NCBI GenBank assembly: GCA_002429115.1
Contig: DIYS01000212.1
Span: forward strand, 1 to 34,106
Origin: Saccharicrinis sp. UBA6048
Lineage (GTDB): Bacteria; Bacteroidota; Bacteroidia; Bacteroidales; Marinilabiliaceae
DNA: 34,106 nucleotides
Direction: 5' to 3'
Shown here: positions 5,898 through 15,062 of the stretch, piece after piece
Numbering within the stretch: the stretch's first letter is position 1
Layout of the letters: the number at the start of each line of letters is the position of its first letter
Notes under the pieces: generated by a model
Databases searched by the model: none
What the model was told of the DNA's origin: nothing
Seen by the model: the letters and a program-made list of their open reading frames with translations, nothing else
Program-made: the position numbers and the translations under genes

Positions 5898-8519
5898 TCA
5901 TAACGGCATCTTAAACGTCATATTGACCTCCCCGGTTTCCGGGTTAATTTCAATTTTCTGATCTTTCAGATCAACTTTGTTACCAGTCGCCATTTCAAAC
6001 AGTCCGGATAAAAACTGAATGCCGTTATTCATCACTTGTTCCATCTGCTTAGCCTTTTCTTCTTTTGCAAGTGATTCCTGACCTACAGTTTCTGTTCTCT
6101 GTCCTTGTCCATCTTCTTTTTCTTCAAAAAGGTTGACTTCAGCTTCCGGTTCTTGATCAACTTGTAACTCTTCTATCTGTTCATCTTCTGATGGCACGTT
6201 TTGCACCTCATCAACCATCTCGGTAATTTGCTGGAGGAATTGCGAACGTCCTTTCTCTGAAAAGTCTACAAAATCGGTATAACTGCCTTCATTTAAAACA
6301 CCATCAAACAAACTTTGCTTTACTAATAAGCCCTGGGCAATGCGCACTTCTATTGAGTTATTAGAGACCAGGTTAAAAATCGTCAGATGATCACTCTTTT
6401 GCCCAAGACGGTCAATGCGGCCAATACGCTGGTTCTTTTTTGCCGGATTCCATGGCAGCTCAAAGTTAATCAGAATATCGGCTACCTGAAGGTTCAATCC
6501 TGCTCCTCCAGCCTCAGTCGACAAAAACACCTGGCAACTGTCACTTGTTTCAAAGCGCTTGATCAACTCGCCACGTTTAGAAACAGGTACCTTACCATTC
6601 AGCTCTGTAAAACCAATATTGTTCTCACGAAGCATTTGCCCGATTAGCTTATGCATCTTAACCCACTCCGAGAAAATAATCACCTTTCTACCAGTCTTAC
6701 GAATGTCCAGCTTTTCGAGAAGAATATACCTTAATTCATCCAGTTTAGGTGAATCGTTGGTTGTTTCATCTACCAGGTATGAAGAATCACAAACCATTCG
6801 CATACTGGCCAATAGGAGTTGCATTTTCTTCATATCGTATGGCGTCATAAACTTCTTATGAACAATCTGTGCCAGTCCCCTTGCATAGGATGCATGATAA
6901 TCCTGTTGAATAGGGGAAAGACCAACCCTCACCTCCTGTTGCTGAACCTGTGGTAACTGCTCGATTACCTTACTTTTTTCACGGCGGATGAGAATACGTT
7001 CCATTTTCCCTTTTAACTCCTGCAGGTTATAATACCCATTTATTTTATTAGGTTTGATGGAGTCGAAGAGACAGTGTTGGTATGAAAACTCCCATAGAGG
7101 CCCCAGGTAGTGGTCATCCATCACACCAACCAACGAAAATAAGTCAATCAGTTTATTTTCTATTGGCGTACCGGTAATAATCAGCACGTGGCTGGCATTA
7201 ATATGCTTAATGGCATGAGCTGTTTTTGTCTCAAAATTCTTAACCCGCTGCGCTTCGTCCAGAATAGCAAAATCAAAAGCCGCCCGTGCAATAGCACGTT
7301 GATCGCGCAAAACGGTTTCGTAGTTAACAATCAGGAAAGTAGCATCTGAATGCTTATACAATTCTTCACGCTCGGCAGGCGTTCCACTGATAACGAGTGC
7401 TTTCTCATCAGAAAACTTTTCTATCTCCGATTTCCATTGAGCCTTCAACGAAGCCGGACAAACAATCAGCATTTTAGAAAACCCAAACAGCTCTTTCTTT
7501 TGGATAGCCGTACCAATGGCTTGTATGGTTTTACCCAAGCCCATCTCATCGGCAATAATCGCTGATTTACGTGTTGCAGCAAACGCAATACCTTCTTTTT
7601 GGTAATCGTATAAGTTGGCTTTAATGTCAGAAAAATCAGGCTCATATCGTTGACGAAGAAGTTCAAGGGATTTCTCTTCCCACATACGTTCAATTTTCTT
7701 TCGCACATCAGGTCTGACAATAATATTGCTAAATAACTCCAGTTCATCATAAATACCGACGAAGGTTTCCAGTTCTGTATCTTCGATAAACTGTTGTTGC
7801 CCAAAATATTTCTGAATTAATACTTTTGATTCCCCCGACATCTCATTTGGATAGAACCAGGTTACACGGTAATCATTCAATGGGTCAAGGTAGATCTCAA
7901 TAAATGGACATGTCTTTTTTAAACGTTTGTAAAGCGACTTATTTTCTTTTAACTGCTTAAAGACATACATGATGTGCTTGGTTGTACCCAGCTTATTATT
8001 CTCTGCATCCGGACTATTACTATAGCCTGTTTCGTTTTCAAAATCCCTGAGAAAGACTTTATAGCGTACTCCGTTTTCGTTAATCAATGTATGATCACCA
8101 TAAATATTATCGGCATACTCCACACGGTATTCAGCTTTTACAGCCTTCTGCCAACGCTCATCCAACACGCGCTTAATCATTCCTTCCCGGCTGTACTTCT
8201 TATGCTCCAAATGCTCTTTTGTGTCCAACAGCTTCAGTTCGTGTTCAAACTGTAGCAAAGCAGCATATGAATAACGGTTCCACTCCCTTAATGAGTTATT
8301 GATTTCAATAGCACCATCATCCTGCCAATCACAAAAGATAACCACTTCATCCACATGGTGCGACTCCCAAAATAACACTTCAACTTTTTCAGCCGATTGA
8401 GATAATATCTGACATTCACCATTATTAAAAATAAACTGGCCAAAAGCCAGCTCGTCACGTGGTAACTCCTTATTAAGATTGTCTATTTGCTGCTTAATGG
8501 CGGCTGAGAGTTTTTGCAT
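5898..8519 (-). CDS. SNF2-family DEAD/DEAH helicase
   Basis: A large SF2 ATPase of the Swi2/Snf2 group (873 aa) that would move on DNA or remodel protein-DNA complexes. The motor core runs from about residue 300 to 740. Motif I DEMGLGKT is at 324-331, the DEAQ box at 421-424, motif III TGTP at 449-452, and motif VI QRIGRIDRLGQ at 697-707. The N-terminal 300 residues are not recognisable as a known domain. The acidic tail near residues 770-820 is followed by a short conserved-looking end. No nuclease or methylase partner lies beside it, so there is no direct sign of a restriction or phage-defence operon. Its start is supported by a TATATTTG promoter element 32 bases upstream. The precise function is unknown. 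Confidence 0.93.
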   Translation of the reverse strand: MQKLSAAIKQQIDNLNKELPRDELAFGQFIFNNGECQILSQSAEKVEVLFWESHHVDEVVIFCDWQDDGAIEINNSLREWNRYSYAALLQFEHELKLLDTKEHLEHKKYSREGMIKRVLDERWQKAVKAEYRVEYADNIYGDHTLINENGVRYKVFLRDFENETGYSNSPDAENNKLGTTKHIMYVFKQLKENKSLYKRLKKTCPFIEIYLDPLNDYRVTWFYPNEMSGESKVLIQKYFGQQQFIEDTELETFVGIYDELELFSNIIVRPDVRKKIERMWEEKSLELLRQRYEPDFSDIKANLYDYQKEGIAFAATRKSAIIADEMGLGKTIQAIGTAIQKKELFGFSKMLIVCPASLKAQWKSEIEKFSDEKALVISGTPAEREELYKHSDATFLIVNYETVLRDQRAIARAAFDFAILDEAQRVKNFETKTAHAIKHINASHVLIITGTPIENKLIDLFSLVGVMDDHYLGPLWEFSYQHCLFDSIKPNKINGYYNLQELKGKMERILIRREKSKVIEQLPQVQQQEVRVGLSPIQQDYHASYARGLAQIVHKKFMTPYDMKKMQLLLASMRMVCDSSYLVDETTNDSPKLDELRYILLEKLDIRKTGRKVIIFSEWVKMHKLIGQMLRENNIGFTELNGKVPVSKRGELIKRFETSDSCQVFLSTEAGGAGLNLQVADILINFELPWNPAKKNQRIGRIDRLGQKSDHLTIFNLVSNNSIEVRIAQGLLVKQSLFDGVLNEGSYTDFVDFSEKGRSQFLQQITEMVDEVQNVPSEDEQIEELQVDQEPEAEVNLFEEKEDGQGQRTETVGQESLAKEEKAKQMEQVMNNGIQFLSGLFEMATGNKVDLKDQKIEINPETGEVNMTFKMPL

Positions 8520-8550
8520 TGGAGGTGTATTTTTGTGTTTATGATTATTA

Positions 8551-8558
8551 CAAATATA
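8551..8558 (-). promoter_or_regulatory. Bacteroidota -7 element before the SNF2 gene
   Basis: TATATTTG on the minus strand matches the TAnnTTTG consensus of the Bacteroidota primary sigma factor. It would start a leader of about 25 bases before the ATG at 8519. No good -33 TTTG is seen at the expected distance, so confidence is moderate. Confidence 0.4.
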
Positions 8559-9439
8559 AACTTTGCTTATTTATTTTGATCATTTGCGCAGGGAAATTGC
8601 TTTTAACCCGAAAAATTAGCTTCGTAGAACGTTGTTTCACAAATTTTCTACGATAAAATCTTTGCTAATAAAATAGCCCAAATTTGGGTATTCCTTTTAA
8701 GGGAGATATAGAGGGTAAACAAAGTAACTATTTTTTCAACCGTTGATTCGAATGAATAATATTCAACCATAAACACACTCTAAATGCACAAATTAATTCC
8801 TACGGATTTTTTTAACCGCAAAGGAAAAGAAGAACACGGAGAGAAGCTGTAAATCAAGTCTCACTGTTGGCGGCTCAACAAAGCCCTGTATACCTGTATA
8901 TGTAAATCAAATCTGTGCAACTTCCAATGTCCTTAACCGAAGAAGTTACCATACACCCCGTTATTGATTGACAGCACTGTTAAATTTTAACCGCAAATTG
9001 TACAGATTAACGCATATTTTTTTAATCTTCTAGCGGAAAACATTTAAACACAAAACGGTTTATAAATAATTCCGTTGTTCGGAACAAGTTCTGAGAAAAT
9101 CTGTATCATATGTGAAGAACTCAAAAGTGTAAATTATGTAGCAATGCTAATCTACAGTTAAATAAATTCGAATTTTGCTTAATCAATGTCTTTACAGTCC
9201 CAATGATGGTTCTGTTTCAAAGGTATTTTATACCACCGTGAAACTTTGAAATTATTAGTGGATAAAGTATCAATTTATCACCACAAAAGAAATAAAGAAC
9301 ACTAAGTTTTTTTCTTTGTGAACGTTGAACATTGGCAGTTAATGTTATGACTTACAATCACAAAGAAATATTTTCAGACTTTTGAGACAGTCTCATGTAA
9401 AAACCGAACCCCAAAACTTTAAACCTGAAACTCAAAAAC

Positions 9440-9600
9440 AAACTTTTCACCTCTTGCCTCTGACTTCCGCTTTTCACTTTTAGTTCTTACTTTTTCACTC
9501 TTCACTTACTCTAATATATTTATTTACAGAACTAAAAAAGAAACACAACTCTCACATATCCTCTTTTCACTCACCTCTCACCTCTCTATTCTCAACTATT
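9440..9600. repeat. CT-rich degenerate repeat downstream of the DUF6266 gene
   Basis: TTTTCAC, CTCACC and CTCTCAC units are repeated loosely up to the stop codon of the gene at 9604. The composition matches the CT-rich flanks of the two four-helix-bundle cassettes at 1593-1623 and 3151-3184, suggesting one family of intergenic repeat. Confidence 0.5.
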
Positions 9601-9603
9601 CAC

Positions 9604-10218
9604 TTAAACCACCCCCAACCACATACTATTACTAAAATCCCTCTCTTTATAATCCCGAAATACTAACCAAATATCATATTTTTCACTTACGGCACAATCC
9701 AATTTCCATAAATACGATTCATCTCTCCGTTGGGCTTCCGTCTGCTTATAATAAGTCGCATTTTGACCTCGTATATTCGCAACCACAAATAAAGTATCCG
9801 ATGATTTACTTTCACCATTATTTTTCCAGGAAAATAATAGCCCGTCATTCGTACGCTCAATATTAGCTTCAGGTGGTAATGACACCGAACCCATACTAAC
9901 CAGTGCTTTTGAGTAGTCAATATATTGTTCTGGGTATTCGCCAGCAATCGCATTCAACATATTGAAGGACTTGGCTGCCATATATGGCGAACGTCCAACT
10001 GCCTCATTTTTAAAAGTAATACGCAACACATCTTTAAAAGGGCCTAAAAAGGCATTGATCAATTGCATTTTTTGTCGCTGTGCCAACTGTGCTTCTGATT
10101 TCTTATCATTGTATTTACCCGGCATGGAACGCATATAGCTTTTACCATACATTTGATAAATCACCACATTACCAACTTTTCCCGATAAACCATCATTAAT
10201 ATTCTTAAACCTGGCCAT
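9604..10218 (-). CDS. DUF6266-type protein of unknown function
   Basis: A 204-aa protein whose N-terminus (MARFKNINDGLSGKVGNVV, then YQMYGKSYMRSMP) and following RQKMQ/FLGPFKDVLRITF segments look like the DUF6266 family of Bacteroidota. The first 120 residues are Gly/Lys-rich and mixed. The C-terminal part, with a run of short hydrophobic strands (LLFSWKN, TLFVVANI, YDIWLVFRDY), looks like a beta-sandwich. No signal peptide, membrane segment or catalytic motif is seen. It stands alone, with a terminator for the polysaccharide operon upstream and CT-rich repeat DNA downstream. No function is known; family assignment is from memory of the N-terminal pattern and needs a profile search. Confidence 0.75.
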   Translation of the reverse strand: MARFKNINDGLSGKVGNVVIYQMYGKSYMRSMPGKYNDKKSEAQLAQRQKMQLINAFLGPFKDVLRITFKNEAVGRSPYMAAKSFNMLNAIAGEYPEQYIDYSKALVSMGSVSLPPEANIERTNDGLLFSWKNNGESKSSDTLFVVANIRGQNATYYKQTEAQRRDESYLWKLDCAVSEKYDIWLVFRDYKERDFSNSMWLGVV

Positions 10219-10478
10219 AACTTTCTATTAAATTTACTAAGTGCCTCTATAGTTTAAAGACATACTCAAGTTAATAGTAAGTCGTAATAAAGTCAAGTTA
10301 AACTCAATGTATATCGAATTTAATATTAGTTTAGTATGAGTTTAGTGCATTGTTGGCAATGAGTAAGTATGAAGGCGATATAAAAGAGTCCAAAGCTTAA
10401 TGGCTAAAGAAAACCCACCTAGGAATCAGGTGGGTTAATTTTCTGAATAAATATTTTCTTATTTCTCAAAACACAAAA
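10219..10478. other. Intergenic gap between the polysaccharide operon and the DUF6266 gene
   Basis: Besides the terminator at 10412-10436, an imperfect inverted repeat is visible: CATACTCAAGTTAATA at 10261-10276 and TATTAGTTTAGTATG at 10324-10338. No gene is present. A promoter for the DUF6266 gene must lie here, but no clear TAnnTTTG element was found. Confidence 0.4.
10406..10436 (-). terminator. Rho-independent terminator of the polysaccharide operon
   Basis: On the minus strand AACCCACCT, GATTCCT and AGGTGGGTT form a perfect 9-bp stem with a 7-base loop, followed by TTCTTT. It lies about 40 bases after the stop of the last glycosyltransferase and marks the end of the cluster. Confidence 0.88.
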
Positions 10479-11600
10479 TCAAAGCACTAATAATTCCTTG
10501 AACTCATTTAGCTTTCGTTCAACAAATCCCTTTATCTCATCTTTGAAACGTTGTTTAGAGAACCTTTCTGCATTAGCCCTTACTTTATTCGGCATAAAAG
10601 TCTTCTGTTCAAAAACGGCAATCGCTTCTGTTAATGATTCTAATGTTTGCTCCTGAAAATGAACACCAGTTTCTCCATTGATTACTGTTTCTTTTGTACC
10701 TCCCTTTCCAAGTGCAATAACAGGCGTTCCACAAGCTTGTGCCTCCACAGGTATAATACCAAAATCTTCATCCGCTGCAAATACAAAAGCTTTTGCTTTT
10801 TGCATTAAGGATAGCATCTCATCATTGGATACAAAACCTTTCATTTCAACATTTGGACTAGCTAAAGCTTTAATCTTTTTATAATCTGGCCCTATACCTG
10901 CGACAATCAACTTTTTGTCAGGCAATTTCGAGAAAGCTTCCACAATCAAATCTATCTTTTTGTAAGGAACTAATCTGGATGCCGTGTAATAATACTCTTT
11001 CTTCTCAGAACATAGTTCGAAGCGATTAATATTAACTGGTGGGTAGATTACTTCTGACTCGCGCCTATAGACTTTATTAATTCTATTCTTAATATAATTT
11101 GAGTTAGCTATAAAATGGTCCACCCGATTTGCACTCATAACATCCCAAATACGCAGTTTATGCAAAGTATGTCTAACCAGCCACTTCTTTAAACCAAAGC
11201 CAACTAGTCCGGCATCCTTTAGATATTGATGGTATAAATCCCATGCATAACGAACAGGTGAATGGCAATAACAAATATGTAACTGCTTTGAATTAGTGAT
11301 GATTCCTTTAGCTACTGAAGATGATGATGAAAGAATTAAGTCATATCCTGAAAAATCAAAACTTTCAATTGCTTTAGGAAATAAAGGTAAGTAATTACGG
11401 TATTTTTTTCTACCTAAAGGTAGTTTGGCTACGAATGACTCGTGTAAATTATATTTGTTAACACATAAATCATCAATAACCCGATCTTGCGATGTTAGCG
11501 TATAGATATCTGCTTCCGGATATAATTCCAAAAGACATCCAAATACTTTTTCTGCTCCACCTATTTCAGTTAACCAATCTTGAACTAAAGCAACCTTCAT
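10479..11600 (-). CDS. GT4 glycosyltransferase, WbaZ-like
   Basis: Retaining GT-B glycosyltransferase acting on the cytoplasmic side of the membrane during repeat-unit assembly. The N-terminal GGAEKV (around residues 14-19) and the C-terminal EDFGIIPVEAQACG block (about 277-290) with its E-x7-E pattern identify family GT4. The overall sequence resembles the WbaZ-type mannosyltransferases that use GDP-mannose; that donor is an inference, supported by manC in the window. The ATG at 11600 overlaps the stop of the upstream polymerase gene as TGATG, indicating translational coupling. A TTG one codon earlier is a less likely start. It is the last gene of the cluster before the terminator. Confidence 0.88.
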   Translation of the reverse strand: MKVALVQDWLTEIGGAEKVFGCLLELYPEADIYTLTSQDRVIDDLCVNKYNLHESFVAKLPLGRKKYRNYLPLFPKAIESFDFSGYDLILSSSSSVAKGIITNSKQLHICYCHSPVRYAWDLYHQYLKDAGLVGFGLKKWLVRHTLHKLRIWDVMSANRVDHFIANSNYIKNRINKVYRRESEVIYPPVNINRFELCSEKKEYYYTASRLVPYKKIDLIVEAFSKLPDKKLIVAGIGPDYKKIKALASPNVEMKGFVSNDEMLSLMQKAKAFVFAADEDFGIIPVEAQACGTPVIALGKGGTKETVINGETGVHFQEQTLESLTEAIAVFEQKTFMPNKVRANAERFSKQRFKDEIKGFVERKLNEFKELLVL

Positions 11601-12769
11601 CAATTAAACTTATTTTGAATAATATTACATGTTATAGGCAACAGAATTAAGTTGATACCATTTGCAAAAGTACTACCAGAAAAGAAACCTATAAATAAAA
11701 ACTGATACACAACAAAAATTCCAAGTTTATTTGATCTTGAAAATTTAAAGAGTGTTTTAAACAAGAAATAAAAATATAAAATCAATCCTAAAACACCAGT
11801 AAAAAGAAATAAATCAACTACATCCATTTCAATATAGTCACTTCCAGGATTAGCACCTCCGATCAAATAACTATGCCAATTAAACTCAGAAATAATTCGC
11901 TCAAATTTATAGTTGAGTAACATATTACTCCTATTAGATGTTAACATCATTAAAACTCCATGCTTTTCAGCTAAGTCAACAAACCAGTCTTTTGACAAAA
12001 AAAATGTGATTAAAATGACAACACTAAACAAAACACTTCCATACCCTAAAACAGTATTATCTATTTTTAAATTCTTTCTATCAAATATGAGTATAAAAAG
12101 CACAAAGCTAAAAAGACTATACCATGATGCTTTTGCTCCAGAAAATAATGCTGCTAAAGCACAAATAGAAAAAACAATGACTCGATATTTCTGCTTTATA
12201 AAATCAGTAAGATATAAAGGGACAATCATACCCAATGTATAAAAAAAAGCTAATTGATTTGCCCCAACATATAATCCAGAATAACCAAATCTTGGTGGAT
12301 AATATGTCCGAAATAAATCAATATCCCATATCGTTGCTACAACAACGACCATCCCTTGTAAAGTAATATAGACTAGATACATAAATAATAGTCTATTATA
12401 TTTTCTTAGATCTTGGATTAAAATAAAAAGTAAAATTGGTGTAATTAACTTTGATAAATACTTTAGTTGAAAGAGTGTATAATAGGCTCCTTTGAATTCC
12501 CACATTAATATTATAAGCACAGCCGTCAATAGCATAAATAGCGATCTATGTAAATCATTCGTTATTGTTGATAATACGAATACAATATATACAAGGATAC
12601 AAAATGCTAACTTTGGAATAGCTGCAATACTTCCGACATCCCCAATAAGCCTCAACTCCGGAAGAAAATACTCTACCAGAACATGTATTATATCAAATAC
12701 AAAGAAGATTACCGCCCAAAAAGAAAGGCTCAGCTCATTTACCTTTAATAATTTGGAGATATATTTCAT
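11600..12769 (-). CDS. O-antigen polymerase/ligase-type membrane protein
   Basis: Integral membrane protein of 389 aa with about ten hydrophobic segments. A periplasmic loop around residues 155-175 (FRTYYPPRFGYSGLYVGANQ) precedes an LFSGAKASW segment, and another loop follows near 270-310. This layout fits the Wzy/WaaL superfamily, which joins repeat units or transfers the chain to an acceptor. Sequence in this family is too variable to tell polymerase from ligase, and a second such gene lies at 13771-15060. The start overlaps the upstream glycosyltransferase by 35 bases; no better internal start is visible. The gene is very AT-rich, like the whole variable part of the cluster. Confidence 0.75.
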   Translation of the reverse strand: MKYISKLLKVNELSLSFWAVIFFVFDIIHVLVEYFLPELRLIGDVGSIAAIPKLAFCILVYIVFVLSTITNDLHRSLFMLLTAVLIILMWEFKGAYYTLFQLKYLSKLITPILLFILIQDLRKYNRLLFMYLVYITLQGMVVVVATIWDIDLFRTYYPPRFGYSGLYVGANQLAFFYTLGMIVPLYLTDFIKQKYRVIVFSICALAALFSGAKASWYSLFSFVLFILIFDRKNLKIDNTVLGYGSVLFSVVILITFFLSKDWFVDLAEKHGVLMMLTSNRSNMLLNYKFERIISEFNWHSYLIGGANPGSDYIEMDVVDLFLFTGVLGLILYFYFLFKTLFKFSRSNKLGIFVVYQFLFIGFFSGSTFANGINLILLPITCNIIQNKFN

Positions 12770-13802
12770 TTATTCTTGAAATCATTTTTTTAGCAGTAAA
12801 CTTTTCTTCGTAGGTAAGTCTTGCCCCTCTTTTAAATTTCTCCATCAATTCAGGATCTTTACGAACTGATTGTATTTTTCTTACAGCCTCGTCCGCACTT
12901 CTGAATAAAAACCCATTAATCCACTCCTTAACCACCTCATTATTGCCGACGACATTGGTTGCAACTATGGGCTTTGATAATGCACACGCTTCAATCAATG
13001 CAAATGGTAATCCTTCGAAACGAGATGTACTCAGCACCATATCACATGATTCAACTAGTTCCATTGGTTTATCTGAAAATCCTGTAAATATTATCGGTAA
13101 GCCATCCTTCTTACATTTTACTTCAAGCCTCTCCTTATCTTCTCCATCTCCAATCCACAGGAACTCCAAATCTTCTTTATTCGGCATTTGCTCTACAATA
13201 GTATAGCAAAAGTCCATATTCTTGGCATAATCGAATCTTGAAACGGTTGCTATTGAAAATTTTTCCCTCTTTCTTGCTTGCACTCGCATCGGCTCTTCAA
13301 TACCATTATATACTACAGAAGTTATATCATCTATCCTTAAACCAGATGCAATAACCTTATTCTTTTCACCTTCTGAAACACAAATAAAATGGTTAGTTAA
13401 TAAAGCCAAAACTTTTTCAATAGAAAGCGAAATGAAATTAAATAATTTTGAATGCCTTAGATTGTAGCCATGAAAAGTATGAACAACCTTTACTTTCCAA
13501 ACAAGTAGTTTTAATAGTCTTGAATATATACCAGCACCTTTTCCATGTGAATGAAGAATTTGAATTCCATTTTTCCTAATAAATCTATTTAGTCCAATCA
13601 GTTTTGATACACTAAAGCTTCTATGTTTTAGTGTATAACAATCTTGAATTGAATTATCTTTTTCCCATTTCTTTCCATATGGAACATCTAAGGGTGCTGC
13701 CACAAATACACAATCATCTTTATTATTCGCAGATAATAATAGATCTACATGCTTTGGACCTCCTCCAATATCAGACCGAACGGTTATATGTAATATTTTC
13801 AT
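12735..13802 (-). CDS. GT4 glycosyltransferase
   Basis: GT-B fold transferase of 355 aa for polysaccharide repeat-unit assembly. The N-terminus MKILHITVRSDIGGGPKH carries the Gly-rich acceptor-side loop, and HSHGKGAG near residue 85 is typical of GT4. The donor-binding block SRFEGLPFALIEACA lies near residues 255-270, followed by KPIVATNVVG. Donor and acceptor sugars cannot be read from the sequence. It overlaps the genes on both sides (32 bases with the upstream polymerase-type gene, 35 with the downstream one), which indicates a tightly coupled operon. Confidence 0.88.
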   Translation of the reverse strand: MKILHITVRSDIGGGPKHVDLLLSANNKDDCVFVAAPLDVPYGKKWEKDNSIQDCYTLKHRSFSVSKLIGLNRFIRKNGIQILHSHGKGAGIYSRLLKLLVWKVKVVHTFHGYNLRHSKLFNFISLSIEKVLALLTNHFICVSEGEKNKVIASGLRIDDITSVVYNGIEEPMRVQARKREKFSIATVSRFDYAKNMDFCYTIVEQMPNKEDLEFLWIGDGEDKERLEVKCKKDGLPIIFTGFSDKPMELVESCDMVLSTSRFEGLPFALIEACALSKPIVATNVVGNNEVVKEWINGFLFRSADEAVRKIQSVRKDPELMEKFKRGARLTYEEKFTAKKMISRINEIYLQIIKGK

Positions 13803-15060
13803 TTTTCTTTTTGTGTAAAAAACCCAATACTAGTAAAACTTGTCCATACAACATATCTGCAATTATAGATGCACCCGACAAAGTATTGCCAATTAAGAGA
13901 CCAATGAAAAAACTCAAAATAAGAATTCTTAAAACTCTTTCCTTTTGCTTTATTACGATCCAGAAGATCTCTTTAAAAAAAACAATTGCACAAACAAAAG
14001 AAATTATACCACCATAGGCGAGTCCTAACATAAAAAAGCTTTCAGGTAGCTTAACGAAATAAAAACCAATCCTATTGTTTGCAAAACTTACACTATCAGC
14101 ATAATTTAGTGTATTAAAGCCTACTCCGGTCATTATGGATATAGGATTTCTAGATAGAAATTCGAAATATGTTTTCCAGCCATTTATTCTTAACTGAATA
14201 TTCCCTTCTGTTCCAGTTGATGTAAAGCTGTCAAATGTATATACAAGCTTATAAATTATAGGTATCTGATCTCCTAAGGTTAGGACAACAGCAAAAAGTA
14301 TAATAATTCCTAAAAGTGACCATTTAACTATCTCTTTTGGAATCATATTTTTTTTAGTTGGTACACCTAATAATAAGACAGCTATTATAACCATAAATAA
14401 AGTAATCATAGCTTCTCTACTCACAGTAATTCCAATACCAACTAACCCAAGAATTATTACAGTATAAAATAAACGACCTCTTAATTGCTTTGTTAATCTA
14501 AGATAAAAAGCAAAGGTCATCAACAAAACACAGTAATTTCCCCAAATACCATGTGCTCCAGACTCAATAGTACCAAGGTTTAAAGATGGAATCTCAATAA
14601 ACCGATTACTTAAACCTGCTGCTATTGACTTTACATCCCAAAAATTAAGGCCATGCGTGTTTACATTAATTGCCATTATAATCATATTAATCACAGAGGC
14701 TATAACAAAAATACGCAACATCAAATGAATTCGACTATTTGTTAAATACCTAAAACCAACATATCCCAATGGGATATATATTAAGCCTTTAAAAACCCTG
14801 ACTAAACCACCAATATCAACATTACTCATTTGTGAAAGAATAGTTGATATCAAAATAGATATCCAAAAAGCTAATAGAATAAATTGGAATCTAAGTTTTA
14901 CCTTCTGAAAAATTACAACAGAAGCAAATATTAAGATTATTTCATGCAAGTAGATAGTTACACCTTCAGCTAATTTTAGCTTAGGCATTGCCGGTGAAAT
15001 GAGAACAAACCACAAGACAACTTTATAAATATTTAAATGAAAATAATGCTTCAAAATCAA
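13771..15060 (-). CDS. O-antigen ligase/polymerase-type membrane protein
   Basis: A 429-aa membrane protein with about 11-12 hydrophobic segments. The order is a first helix at residues 10-24, further helices to about 140, a periplasmic loop with LGTIESGAHGIWGNY near 160-176, a VSREAM segment after two more helices, and a long loop near 260-330. This is the usual plan of the O-antigen ligase superfamily. It is a candidate Wzy; the second gene of this type at 11600-12769 may be the other partner. The only start that keeps the first helix is a TTG at 15060, two bases after the stop of the upstream gene; the first ATG would remove that helix. Donor and linkage are unknown. Confidence 0.78.
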   Translation of the reverse strand: MILKHYFHLNIYKVVLWFVLISPAMPKLKLAEGVTIYLHEIILIFASVVIFQKVKLRFQFILLAFWISILISTILSQMSNVDIGGLVRVFKGLIYIPLGYVGFRYLTNSRIHLMLRIFVIASVINMIIMAINVNTHGLNFWDVKSIAAGLSNRFIEIPSLNLGTIESGAHGIWGNYCVLLMTFAFYLRLTKQLRGRLFYTVIILGLVGIGITVSREAMITLFMVIIAVLLLGVPTKKNMIPKEIVKWSLLGIIILFAVVLTLGDQIPIIYKLVYTFDSFTSTGTEGNIQLRINGWKTYFEFLSRNPISIMTGVGFNTLNYADSVSFANNRIGFYFVKLPESFFMLGLAYGGIISFVCAIVFFKEIFWIVIKQKERVLRILILSFFIGLLIGNTLSGASIIADMLYGQVLLVLGFLHKKKNENITYNRSV

Positions 15061-15062
15061 TA

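Larger units (their letters stand above)
8520..9603. other. Gene-free 1.1-kb stretch with degenerate repeats
   Basis: No reading frame of note is present on either strand. The stretch holds fragments of intergenic repeats: ACCGCAAA-type at 8812-8850 and 8988-9025, the latter with CAGATTAACGC as in the structured repeats near 24 kb. It also holds a GTGGATAAA/TTTATCACCAC hairpin at 9258-9284, a CACAAAAGAAA/TTTCTTTGTG pair at 9282-9320, and a perfect palindrome TGAGACAGTCTCA at 9383-9395. From about 9440 to 9600 it is CT-rich with TCTCACC-like units. It probably represents decayed insertions rather than a missed gene. Confidence 0.6.

Noticed and set aside
4395..8519. Phage-defence island formed by the SNF2 helicase and the DUF4143 ATPase
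   Set aside because: The two genes are about 240 bases apart with their own upstream regions, and there is no nuclease, methylase or known defence partner; no evidence for a joint system.
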